Source: Actinomyces dentalis DSM 19115 (lineage in GTDB: Bacteria; Actinomycetota; Actinomycetes; Actinomycetales; Actinomycetaceae). Taken from it: a DNA stretch of 64,000 nt. The stretch covers positions 1 to 64,000 of the forward strand of contig NZ_AUBL01000003.1 of NCBI RefSeq assembly GCF_000429225.1. The letters run 5' to 3'. Of this stretch, positions 1 to 9,000 are shown in pieces (position 1 is the stretch's first letter; each line of letters opens with the position of its first letter). The notes below the pieces were generated by a model that saw only the letters and a list, made by a program, of their open reading frames with translations, searched no databases and was not told the DNA's origin. The position numbers were made by a program, and so were the translations under genes.

Positions 1-1
1 G

Positions 2-154
2 CCCGCCACCATCCACCTCAGCAGGAGCACCGCCTGGGCCCGGCAGGTGGCCGCCCTCTGCCACGGACGCGCGTCGTGCGCCCTGCGGTGGGCGGCCAAC
101 CACAGGCAGATGGTGTGGGCGATGGACTCGGGAACATCCAAAGTGGCAGGATAG
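2..154 (+). CDS. C-terminal fragment of an unidentified protein, cut by the window edge
   Basis: An open frame enters from the left edge and ends at TAG 152-154, giving about 50 residues with no start codon in view. Third codon positions are almost all G or C, as in the coding genes of this window, so I read it as the true 3' end of a gene. The residues are rich in Trp, Arg and His (for example RWAANHRQMVWAMDSG), and I do not recognise a family. Its position directly before a CHAT-protease gene on the same strand suggests it may belong to the same accessory module, but this is inference. From 155 to about 300 I see no convincing coding frame. Confidence 0.4.
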   Translation, partial: PATIHLSRSTAWARQVAALCHGRASCALRWAANHRQMVWAMDSGTSKVAG

Positions 155-300
155 GACAGCACGCGGGGACCCCCTGGTAGCGAATCCAGTGGTCAGAACA
201 CACTATCCCGGGCGGCCCCCGCGCGCACCACCCCCGCCCCCGCCCAATCCCCCCCGCGCCACTGCGCCGATCCCGGCCAGTCCAGGGGCCCTCCTGGTGA

Positions 301-1275
301 GAAAGGCTCAATATTCAGTCCGCTAAGGCGCACCTGGCGGAGATCCCACCAGGAACCGCGGCTCTTTTCCTCGCTCCTGTACCCGAGCGCCCTGAACTCG
401 TAGCCCACCTCATCATCGACCACACTGGAAGCTCAACCTGTTCCGTTGCTGAGCTCCCCGACGAGACGGTCCGCGCGATTGCCGCGCTGCACGAGGGCAA
501 TCACTATCTGACGCATCAGGAGCTCAGCAGGTTCTCGCGAATCATCCCTTCGGAGATCCTAAGACTTCCTCCCGGCACGCCGATCCTTCTGGTCCCGCTC
601 GAAGAACTGTGGCCGATCCCGTGGCCAGCGATTCCTCTCCAGGGCACCGCTGAAGAGCCCCTCGGACAACGGCACCCGCTAAAACTCTGCCCCTCGCTGT
701 CTGTTGCAACCGCGGTGAGGAGAAGAAGCTTCCCCGCCGAACGCCGCGTACGAGCGTGGATTGGCCCTGACGTTCTTTCAAAAGAATCCTGGCCCTTCAA
801 AGACTCGGACTGGTGCCACTCGTCGACGGAGATCCTCGAAGCACTGACCAATGGAACTCCGAACCAGGATGCCGTGGTTGTTGCTCACGGGGTTCCTGCA
901 GAAGGAATTACACACGCACTGGTCCTCGATGAAGGAAAATTCCTCACTCCCTTCGAGGCGATGATCGGCACACCACCGGGCAGGGTCGGACTGCTGACGT
1001 GCTGGAGTGCTCACACACCCATCGGCTCGTCCGGAGACCCGCTTAACGTTGCAACGGTCATGCTCGCACGAGGAGCTAATAGCGTATTAGCGACTTCTGC
1101 CGAACTCGCCGATGATTCTCTGAGCGGGATCTTCGCAGGCAATGTGATTCATGACGTCTCTGAAAGTGATTGGGGTCGCTCTCTTCAGAGGGCCATCACC
1201 CGGTTCTCACGCACGGAGCCGTTCCAGGAGGACCTTTCGAGATGGGCCCCTCTGCGCGTTCTGGGCGCGTGGTGA
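301..1275 (+). CDS. CHAT-domain (caspase-fold) protease, 5' end unresolved or truncated
   Basis: The frame is open from the TGA at 298-300 to the TGA at 1273-1275 and encodes a CHAT domain. Visible are the early strand PPGTALFLAP, the core segment ILLVPLEELWPIPWPAIPL followed by CPSLSVA, the catalytic His in VVVAHG (codon 886-888) and the catalytic Cys in LLTCWS (codon 1000-1002). CHAT proteases are caspase-like peptidases often paired with TPR or STAND proteins in conflict and self-killing systems. No ATG, GTG or TTG lies in frame before GTG 715, and starting there would delete half the domain. An ATT at 313 is preceded by GAAAGG, so a rare start is possible; otherwise the gene is 5'-truncated. 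GC is clearly lower than in the neighbours, which suggests acquisition. Confidence 0.6.
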   Translation, partial: ERLNIQSAKAHLAEIPPGTAALFLAPVPERPELVAHLIIDHTGSSTCSVAELPDETVRAIAALHEGNHYLTHQELSRFSRIIPSEILRLPPGTPILLVPLEELWPIPWPAIPLQGTAEEPLGQRHPLKLCPSLSVATAVRRRSFPAERRVRAWIGPDVLSKESWPFKDSDWCHSSTEILEALTNGTPNQDAVVVAHGVPAEGITHALVLDEGKFLTPFEAMIGTPPGRVGLLTCWSAHTPIGSSGDPLNVATVMLARGANSVLATSAELADDSLSGIFAGNVIHDVSESDWGRSLQRAITRFSRTEPFQEDLSRWAPLRVLGAW

Positions 1276-1291
1276 CGATTGAGAGCAAGCC

Positions 1292-1624
1292 GTGTTCGAC
1301 CAGGATCTGACTAATCTGGCCTTCCAGTTCCAGAGAGAAGGATTGATCTCTGCCGAGATCAGTGGAAGACCTCCGCGCCTCTTAGCCCGAGGGAAGTGCC
1401 CTCGGTGCGGACAAACCTTTGACATCAACATGCCCATGTCTATCGTCGCGGTGGGGCATTTAGGACTAGGACTCGGCAAGAGAAGGAGATTATTGGAATC
1501 GGCTCCCAGTACCTCCAGATATATTACACAATCCGTGATCTGCAACGCAAGGCTCGAGGTGGAAGGGACAACCACTGAATGCGGCGCCTGCTTCAAGTTG
1601 TACGCAAAACGCCCCGAAGGATAA
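1292..1624 (+). CDS. Small zinc-ribbon protein next to the CHAT gene
   Basis: A 110-residue protein starting at GTG 1292, 16 bases after the CHAT stop. GAGAG precedes it, and an in-frame TGA at 1280-1282 excludes any earlier start. Two CxxC pairs, CPRC near residue 36 and CGAC near residue 99, would form a zinc ribbon or treble-clef-like site. The segment between them holds a Gly-Leu-rich stretch (GHLGLGLGKRRRLL). No known family is recognised. The tight same-strand spacing to the CHAT gene and to the membrane-protein gene (three bases downstream) indicates one operon, so it is probably an adaptor or regulator of that module. GC is low here (for example around 1440-1540), consistent with foreign origin. 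Confidence 0.6.
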   Translation: MFDQDLTNLAFQFQREGLISAEISGRPPRLLARGKCPRCGQTFDINMPMSIVAVGHLGLGLGKRRRLLESAPSTSRYITQSVICNARLEVEGTTTECGACFKLYAKRPEG

Positions 1625-1627
1625 CCC

Positions 1628-2293
1628 ATGAACGATCAGACGGCCCCGAATGACCCTCACTCCGACCTGCCCGCCATTCCGCCTCGAGCACCCACAGAAG
1701 AAGAGCGCGCAGCCCTTTCGGAGTGGAAACTACTGATAGAGACAGCGACGCAAGAGGTTTCCGAATCGGCGACCAAATGGCGAGAAGGACTACTGGCTCT
1801 GGTGACCACAGCATCGTCAGGGCTGCTAGTAATTCGAAGCACCGAGTTGTCAACCCTCCAGGGCGTCATGTTCTGGATAGTATTGATAGCATGGTCAACG
1901 GCATCAGTCGCAGGCATGATCGGGGTCTGGTACTCGCTCTCCGCCAGTGCGGGCACGCCGATAGAGATTGACTACAGCACGTTTGCGAGAGACTATGGCT
2001 CGGTCGAGGGGTTCCGCATAGAGCAGAGCCTTCACATTGCAAGAACACTGCGAACAGCCCGTCTCGCAGTCATACTCAGCCTCACTCTCACCCTGATCGG
2101 AGCATTCTCGCTCCACCTGTCACACAATGTCGTAGAACCAAGACTCTTGATCGAAACCACGACGGGGAGCTTTTGCGGATCGGTGGAATCGGCGGACCAC
2201 GGTGAGATCCATCTTCTGATCGACGGCGAGCGCGATGCGCGCGTGTTCCCCTTCTCCGACGTTTCCAACCTCAGCGTTCACAGTTCCTGCTGA
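1628..2293 (+). CDS. Membrane protein of the CHAT module
   Basis: A 221-residue protein with a clear ribosome site (AAGGAT, five bases before ATG 1628). After a charged N-terminal helix (residues about 20-55) there are hydrophobic segments near residues 57-72, 80-103 and 143-165. A C-terminal soluble region of about 55 residues ends in SSC, and its alternating pattern looks like a small beta domain. I recognise no family. Three genes (CHAT protease, zinc ribbon, membrane protein) form a compact operon. By analogy with known conflict modules the membrane protein could be the effector released or triggered by the protease, but nothing in the sequence proves this. Confidence 0.6.
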   Translation: MNDQTAPNDPHSDLPAIPPRAPTEEERAALSEWKLLIETATQEVSESATKWREGLLALVTTASSGLLVIRSTELSTLQGVMFWIVLIAWSTASVAGMIGVWYSLSASAGTPIEIDYSTFARDYGSVEGFRIEQSLHIARTLRTARLAVILSLTLTLIGAFSLHLSHNVVEPRLLIETTTGSFCGSVESADHGEIHLLIDGERDARVFPFSDVSNLSVHSSC

Positions 2294-2988
2294 ATCCGCG
2301 GTCACTACTCGCAGAGCACAGGGCTGCAAGGAAAGGAGAGGGAGCGCACGGACCTCCTCGTCTCCGCACCCGCCCATCCCCGTCACCACCTTGATCCGGG
2401 CCCATCCCGGGATCTTTCTGGTGAGAAGGACGCATTCTCCCCTCGGTGGGAGTGCGCACTGGAATGAGAGGCTCCTCCAGGGCTCAGGAGAGGAAGCTTT
2501 TCTTAGTCCAGAAAGTCCCTCTCGCTCCGGCGCAGGATCTCATCGAGCCGGGTGACGCGGCATCGGCAAGGTCCCCGCGCGCGACCGCGTTCCTCTTTGA
2601 CGGCCGACGGGTCGAACACCCCGTCGTTGCCCCCGCGTCGATGCCGACGGGTACGTCAACGTGCATACCCTCCCCCAGCTCCCACCCGGAGCGCGGACCC
2701 GTGCGGGGTCTCCGGGCGAGCACGACGACGTGACGTCTCACACCTGATGTCCCCGCGCTGAGCGCCGCCGTCGTCGAGACCCCAGCGGTCGGACGTCACC
2801 TCGTCCAACGGGGCCTCCACGTGCTCGACGGCGCGCCCGAGTCCGAGGGCACCGCTGGCATCCGCCCTCGGCTCCTGGTCCGCGGGACGCCGTGAGGCAG
2901 GTTCCACACGGACACTCAGCGCGCGTCCAGGGCGGCAGCGGGTAGCCTCACGATCGCCATCGCCGCACGCACCCCTGGGAGACGCCCC
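2294..2988. other. 695-bp region without a convincing gene, upstream of uppP
   Basis: No frame here shows both coding-like third positions and a start. A short reverse-strand stretch ending in TAA near 2500 (reading GVFDPSAVKEERGR) looks protein-like but is interrupted upstream, so it may be gene debris. A block near 2371-2440 resembles 241-312 before the CHAT gene (see findings). A candidate -10 for uppP, TAGCCT, lies at 2943-2948, about 40 bases before its ATG. Confidence 0.4.
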
Positions 2989-3855
2989 ATGAACTGGCTG
3001 CACGCCGTCATCCTCGGCATCGTTGAGGGCATCACCGAGTTCCTGCCCGTCTCCTCCACGGGTCACCTCAACATCGTTGAGAAGCTCCTCGGCTACCAGA
3101 TCGACGACAAGGGCATGACCGCCTTCACCGCCATCATCCAGATCGGGGCGATCCTGGCCGCCGTCGTCTACTTCTGGAGCGACATCGTGCGCATCGTCGT
3201 CGCCTGGTTCAAGGGCCTGGCGAGCAAGGACGCGCGCAAGGACCCCGACTACACCCTGGGCTGGGGCATCATCCTGGGCTCCATCCCGGTGGCCGCCGTC
3301 GGCCTGCTGCTCAAGAGCTTCATCGAGGTCACCGCCCGCTCCATGTGGGTCATCGCCGGCGCCCTCATCATCTGGAGCGCCGTCATGTGGTTCGCGGACG
3401 AGCACTCCGACGGCCCGGTCGGCGCCACCCACGCCTCCACCGGCAAGGGCATGAGCGAGGTCAAGGTCAAGGACGCCCTCATCATCGGCTCCTTCCAGGC
3501 CCTCGCGCCCGTGCTGCCGGGCATCTCCCGCTCCGGGGCGACCATCTCCGCGGGGCTGTTCCTGCGCTTCGACCGGGTGACCGCCACCCGCCTGTCCTTC
3601 TTCATGGGCATCCCCGCGCTCATCGCCGCGGGCCTGCTCGAGGCGGTCACGGCGGCGGAGGACATCAGCTCCCCGCAGATCGGGTGGACCGCCACGATCA
3701 TCGCGACCGTGGTCTCCGGCGTGGTCGCCTACGCGACGATCGCCTGGCTGCTGAAGTTCGTCTCCTCCAACAAGTTCACCGACTTCCTCCTGTACCGGGT
3801 GGCCCTGGGCGTGATCATCATCGTGCTGGTGGCCACGGGCACTATCGCGGCCTGA
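2989..3855 (+). CDS. uppP: Undecaprenyl-diphosphatase UppP/BacA
   Basis: A 288-residue integral membrane phosphatase that recycles undecaprenyl pyrophosphate to undecaprenyl phosphate, the lipid carrier for peptidoglycan and surface glycans, and confers bacitracin tolerance. The family signature EGITEFLPVSSTGHL is at residues 13-27, and the second signature PGISRSGATI is near residue 180. Six to eight hydrophobic segments span the rest. Length fits the family (about 270-290). ATG 2989 is preceded by GGGAG. It stands alone, convergent with the OmpA-like gene downstream. High GC and codon use match the core genome, in contrast to the genes to its left. Confidence 0.95.
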   Translation: MNWLHAVILGIVEGITEFLPVSSTGHLNIVEKLLGYQIDDKGMTAFTAIIQIGAILAAVVYFWSDIVRIVVAWFKGLASKDARKDPDYTLGWGIILGSIPVAAVGLLLKSFIEVTARSMWVIAGALIIWSAVMWFADEHSDGPVGATHASTGKGMSEVKVKDALIIGSFQALAPVLPGISRSGATISAGLFLRFDRVTATRLSFFMGIPALIAAGLLEAVTAAEDISSPQIGWTATIIATVVSGVVAYATIAWLLKFVSSNKFTDFLLYRVALGVIIIVLVATGTIAA

Positions 3856-3861
3856 GCGGCC

Positions 3862-3893
3862 CCGCCCCGCCTCCCCGTTGGGATGCGGGGCGG
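3862..3893 (+). terminator. GC-rich hairpin after uppP
   Basis: A perfect 9-bp stem (CCGCCCCGC at 3862-3870 with GCGGGGCGG at 3885-3893) encloses a 14-base loop, six bases after the uppP stop. There is no U tract, which is common for actinobacterial terminators. It lies between convergent genes. Confidence 0.5.
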
Positions 3894-4056
3894 CGGCGCG
3901 GGCGGCGGGACTGGTCACCGCTGCCGCCCGCCGCCCCGCCCGCCCTCGCGGTGACGCAGAGAGGGACCGACGAGGGCCAGCGCGACGGCCGGCGGGACGG
4001 GCGACCTGCCGTTTCCGCCGGTTTCGCGTGTCTTCTCCGCCGGTTTCAGCGGCGAA

Positions 4057-5679
4057 TCAGCCCTCGACGGGCACGTCCGTCAGGCGCCAGGGGACCGGGG
4101 TGTACTTCGAGTCGGCGGGGCGGTCCACGATCACCGTCTTCTCCCCCGTGTCCGGCCACGCCATGCAGATGCGGGCGCTCCGCCCGTCCTCGGACAGGGA
4201 GATCAGGTTGAGATCGGCCAGGGGCCGGTGCGAATCGGCGCCGACGGGCAGGTAGTCGACGGGGAAGACGTAGTTCCCGCCGGAGATCAGCGTGACTCCG
4301 CTGGCGGCGACGATCGAGCTGACGCCGCCGAGCTCGCCGCGGGCGTTGTTCAGCCCGAACCCGGCCGAGTCCCTGAAGTAGGTGGACAGGAACTTCAACT
4401 TCTGATCGTTCCCCGACACGACGAACTCGCCGAAGAGCAGCCCGCCGCGCCGCGTCACCTTGTCCAGGACGATGGTGACCCCCGGGTCGTCGGCGCCGCT
4501 CGAGACGGAGACGCCGTCGGGCCCCTTCGCGCTGGGCCCGGCCGCCTGCGGCGCGTCGCCCCCGCCGGGGGTCTGCGGGGCGTCCGGCTTGGTGCCGCCG
4601 GTGGGCGTGATGACGATCTCGACGCGGCGGTTGGCGGCGCGGGCCGCGTCGTCGGTGCCCTGCGCGCGGGGTTCGGTCTCGCCCTTGCCGGTCGTCTGAA
4701 CCGTCCACGCCGACAGGGGCGTGAGCTGCCCCAGGCGGTCCGACACCGCCTGCGCCCGCTTCTCCGACAGCGTCTGGTTGTAGGCGTCGTCGGCCACGTC
4801 ATCGGTGTGACCGGTGACGGTCAGGGCCCCGCCGTCGGGGTACGAGGCGATGGTGTCCGACACCCCCTTGAGGATCCCCTCGGCGTCGGCCGACAGGTCC
4901 GCCGAGTCCGACTCGAAGGACACGTCGTTGGACACCGTCACCTTCACCGAGTCATCCGTGGTCAGCTCGCTGGTGGACCGGTCGACGGCCTCGACGTAGC
5001 GCTCCAGGGCGAGCGGCGCCGCCCGGTTCTGATCGGGCTCCGCCTCCTTGAGGACCGCCTGCGCATCGAGGTCCGGGACGGCGCCGGCGTCCACGACCGG
5101 CACCTCGAAGAAGCCCGTGTCGCTGAGCATGACCGTCACGCTCGTCACCTCGGGTCCCACCCCGCCGAAGGTAGGGTGGTAGTCGGCCGACCCGCCAGCC
5201 TTCACGCCGGGCAGGCCCGCGACGGCGCCCCGCGTCGTCACCCAGACGCGGCCGGCGCCGGGATCGACCATTCTCAGGGGCCGAGTGGCCGTCAGGTCAT
5301 GCACAACGGTGCCGACCCACCGGTCGCCGACGCCCAGCTCGCCGTCCTGGATCGGGTCGTCGGACGGACGGTCGACGTGGAGGCACAGGATCGAGGAGGA
5401 TTCGTCCACGCGCACGAGCGGGCCGATCCTCACGTCGAGGGTGTGGCCGCCCAGGACGTTCTCGAGGCGGGTGTCGACCGCCGTCGGGGCGGTCGACGGC
5501 GAGGCCGCGCCGGGCGTCGAGGATCCATCCGCCGAGGGCGCGCCCGCCGTCGGCACCGGCACACTGTCGTTGCAGGCGGCCGCGGCGCCGATGGCGAGGG
5601 TCAGGAGCGGCAGGGTCAGGGCATGACGGCGGGTCAGGACGCGGCGGCGGGGCGGGAGGGGACGATTGGCGGAAGGCAC
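4057..5679 (-). CDS. OmpA-family lipoprotein
   Basis: A 540-residue secreted lipoprotein. GTG 5679 is chosen because it gives a short Arg-rich N-region, a hydrophobic core and a lipobox ending AAAC (about residue 36), with GAGGTG six bases upstream. An alanine/serine/proline linker follows, then a domain of unknown type. An OmpA-C peptidoglycan-binding domain lies near residues 250-370, with the hallmark VTGHTDDVADDAYNQTLSEK and the closing RAANRRVEI. A C-terminal beta-rich domain of about 150 residues completes it. OmpA-C domains bind diaminopimelate or its replacement in peptidoglycan, so the protein probably tethers the membrane surface to the wall. It is monocistronic and convergent with uppP. 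Such lipoproteins occur in Actinomycetaceae and are not outer-membrane porins. Confidence 0.8.
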   Translation of the reverse strand: MPSANRPLPPRRRVLTRRHALTLPLLTLAIGAAAACNDSVPVPTAGAPSADGSSTPGAASPSTAPTAVDTRLENVLGGHTLDVRIGPLVRVDESSSILCLHVDRPSDDPIQDGELGVGDRWVGTVVHDLTATRPLRMVDPGAGRVWVTTRGAVAGLPGVKAGGSADYHPTFGGVGPEVTSVTVMLSDTGFFEVPVVDAGAVPDLDAQAVLKEAEPDQNRAAPLALERYVEAVDRSTSELTTDDSVKVTVSNDVSFESDSADLSADAEGILKGVSDTIASYPDGGALTVTGHTDDVADDAYNQTLSEKRAQAVSDRLGQLTPLSAWTVQTTGKGETEPRAQGTDDAARAANRRVEIVITPTGGTKPDAPQTPGGGDAPQAAGPSAKGPDGVSVSSGADDPGVTIVLDKVTRRGGLLFGEFVVSGNDQKLKFLSTYFRDSAGFGLNNARGELGGVSSIVAASGVTLISGGNYVFPVDYLPVGADSHRPLADLNLISLSEDGRSARICMAWPDTGEKTVIVDRPADSKYTPVPWRLTDVPVEG

Positions 5680-6050
5680 GAGACACCTCTTCGTATGGCC
5701 GATGGAGTACGGAGCACGCGGCCGGCCGGTTTCACGGGCCGGCCGGCGGCACTCGCCACCGTAGACGCCCGCCCGCCGCCCGCCCATGGGGAGAAGCGCC
5801 CGGTCCCCTCCCCGTCCGTCCCCGTGGACAACCTGTTCGGAGCGTCCTCGGCCGGCGAGCGGGATGGGGGCTTGACACCTCGCCGGCGCCCACCGGGCCG
5901 CCGGTCGCTCCGAGGATGCCACGGCCCTGTTCGATCCACCGCCCGACTCCGGCGCCGCAGATGCGGATCGGCCCGACGAGTGACACAGCAGTGCGGATGT
6001 CTCCAACAACAGAACACCCCCGCTCCGCGCATGCCAGCGGCTCGATCCCG
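5680..6050. other. Divergent intergenic region between the lipoprotein and TPR gene 1
   Basis: About 370 bp without a gene-like frame. It must hold the promoter of the lipoprotein gene on the reverse strand. I see no strong consensus -35/-10 pair and no repeat. The TPR gene promoter lies at its right end and is listed separately. Confidence 0.4.
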
Positions 6051-6062
6051 TAGACTGCCGGC
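6051..6062 (+). promoter_or_regulatory. Leaderless -10 (TAGACT) of TPR gene 1
   Basis: TAGACT at 6051-6056 is followed by exactly six bases and then ATG 6063. This spacing places the transcription start at the start codon. The same TAGACT-N6-start arrangement precedes TPR genes 2 and 3 and hicA. Confidence 0.55.
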
Positions 6063-9000
6063 ATGGTCGCCCTCTCCCTGATCCCGCTCGGCACGCGCCT
6101 GGCCGAGTTCGTACTGCAAGCCCCGGTCGTGATGGCCGTCCCGTCCGCCGACGCCCTCGGCGAGGAGGTCGCCTCCCGTCTGGAGGCCGGGGTCACGGAT
6201 GCCCGACGCCGATGCGAGGAGCAGGGCGTTGACGCCGTCCTGCTGCGCGGTGCGGCGACCGAGGTCGAGATCCTCCTCGCGGAAGTGGTCGCCGATGACG
6301 ACGCCGTCGGAGCCCTCGCCCGGGAGCCCGGTCACTTCGAGGAGACCCTTCGCGAGCGGGCCCGGGATCGCCGCCGGGACGTGGAGGCGGCGGTCGAACC
6401 CTTCTTCGACGCGCTCGTGGGGGCCGTCTGCGGGGAGTTCGCGCGACTGGTACCGGAATCCGCGTGTCCTCGGCGCGGGGACCCCACCCGCCCGCGCATC
6501 CGGTTCGGCAGCCGTCCCGCGGAAGATCCCGGGTTCGTCGTCAGGCGGGAGCAGGCGAGGCTGTTCGACGCCGTCTTCTCCGAGGCCGCGCCGCGCACGG
6601 TGCTCACGGGAGCGGCCGGCAGCGGGAAGTCGCAGCTCGCGACCGCCGTCGCGGCCCGCTGCGAGGCGGAGGGCTGGCCGCTCGTCGCCTGGATCAGCGC
6701 GGAGTCCCGCGGGGCCCTCGTCTCGGGGTTGTCCGGCCTCGGCCGAAGGCTCGGCGTCGACGGCGGGCGGCAGCACTCCCCCGAGGATTCCGCGCGGCGG
6801 TGCCTTGAGGCGCTGGCGTCAGCGGAACGGGCGGACCGGCTCATCGTCCTGGACGATTTCGACAGTCCCGACGACCTGACCGACCTCATCCCTCGTGGGG
6901 AGGGGCTGCGAGTCCTGGCCGCGACGAGACGAACGGATTGGGATCAGGACCGCTTGGCGCATATTCGCGTGGGGGGCTTCGAGCGAGAGCAGTCGATCGG
7001 AATGCTGCTCGACCGCACGAATCAGACCGACCGCGAGGCGGCGGACGCCATCGCCGAGACTCTCGGCGACCTGCCGCTGGCAGTTTCGCAGGCCGCGGCA
7101 ACTATCAAGCGCGGCCGGTACGGTCTCGAGGATTATCTCGAGCAACTCGAGAAAGGCTCCTCGAGGCCACGGCGCCACCGTCCGGAGGGGGATTGTTCCG
7201 AAGCGATTGGTACAGCTCTGCGGCTGGACTTCCAGAGTGCGTTCGAATGGATCGGGAGTCGGAGCCCGCGCCAGGCCATGATCACCCGTTACAATCTCGG
7301 CATTCTCGCCCTGCTCGCCGCCTCGGGAATACCCAGACGCTGGATGGAGGGCGCGGACGAGGGGTCCTCCGACGCCCGTGAGGCGCTGAACGCGCTCATC
7401 GAGTCCTCGGTCTGCAGACTGTCGGAGGACGGCACCAGGGTGATGCTGCCCCGGCTTCAGGTCCAGGTCATCCACGAGGACTGGGAGAACGATCCGGTGC
7501 AGCGGGAGCGGACCGAGAGGGAGGCGGTCGGTCTGCTGAATGTGGCGGATTTCTTCTACATACAGAAATCGCAGGGGGAGGTCCGGCTCCGGGAGGTCCT
7601 CGACCTTGTGGACCAGTTGCGGGCGACGGCCGAGCAGAACTACTCGAAGAACCTGTTCGCTAATCCCCGAATCGGAGACGCCATCACGGCCGTTCTCCAG
7701 TGCACGGCGGAACTCGGGATTCCCCAGGCGTCCCTGCTCCTGTCCGGCGCCGTGGAACGTCTCAGCGATTCCCTGGGATCCGATCATCCCGAGGTCGTTC
7801 TGCGCGCGCGCACCAGTCTCGCCTACGCCTACAGGGATACGGAAAGGCTCGATGAGGCCATCGACCTGTACGAACGGGCCCTCGCCGACAGCGCCCGCGA
7901 TCTGGGGCCGGATCACCCCCGCACCCTCGCCGTCCGCGACGCTCTTGCGGGTGTTTACCGGGAGACGGGCGAACTCGATCGGGCCATCCCCCTGTATGAA
8001 CGCAGTCTCGCCGATCGACTCCGCATCCTGGGCGCCGATAATCTCGATACTCTGCGCTCGCGCAACAATCTCGCCTACGTATATCAGACTGCGGGAAGAC
8101 TCGATCAAGCCATTGATCTGTTCACGCAGAATCTGGCGGAGCACGAGCGCCTCCTGGGCCCCGATCACGCCCTCACCCTCAGTGCCCTCAGGAATCTCGC
8201 CAACGCCTGCCAGGAGGCGGGCAGGATCGACGAGGCCACACCCCTGTTCGAGCGGGTCCTCACTGACAGCATCCGCATTCTGGGGCCCGATGATCCCGGC
8301 ACCTTCATCTCCCGCAACAATCTCGCGGGAGCCTATCAGGGGTCGGGAAGGATCAACAAGGCGATTCCCCTGTTCCAGCAGAACCTCACCGACAGTGCTC
8401 GGGCCCTGGGTCCCGATCATCACGACACGGTCGTTTTCCGCAACAATCTTGCGAACGCCTACGCGATCGCGGGGAAGCTCGACCGGGCCATCCCACTGTT
8501 CGAGCAGATCCTCAACGATCACGAACGATCCCTGGGGCCGGACCATCCCCACACCCTCGCCTCCCGGGGGAATCTCGCAGATGCTTATCGGGAGGCGGGC
8601 CGACTGGAATCCGCCATTGACCTGTTCACGAAGAACCTGGCATATCACGAGCAGATCCTCGGCCCCGAGAATCCAAATACTCTCTCATCGCGCAACAACC
8701 TCGCGGGTTCATATAAGGACGCGGGCAGGCTGGAGAAGTCCATCGAGCTGTTCGAGCGGGTCCTGACGGACCGCGAACGCATTCTCGGACCCGATCACCC
8801 CGACACCCTCGCTTCCCGGAGCAATCTCGCGGGCGCCTACCAGGAGGCGGGGAGGATTGATGAGGCAATTCCCCTGTTCGAGCGGGTCCTGACGGACTGC
8901 GAGTGCTCATTGGGGACCGCGGATCCTCACACTCTCGCCGCGCGAAACAATCTCGCGGGCGCGTACTTGAAGTCGGGTAAGCTGGATCAGGCCCTCCTCC

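Noticed and set aside
2235-2761. Short frames between the membrane protein and uppP
   Set aside because: No consistent third-position GC pattern, no ribosome sites and no recognisable motif.
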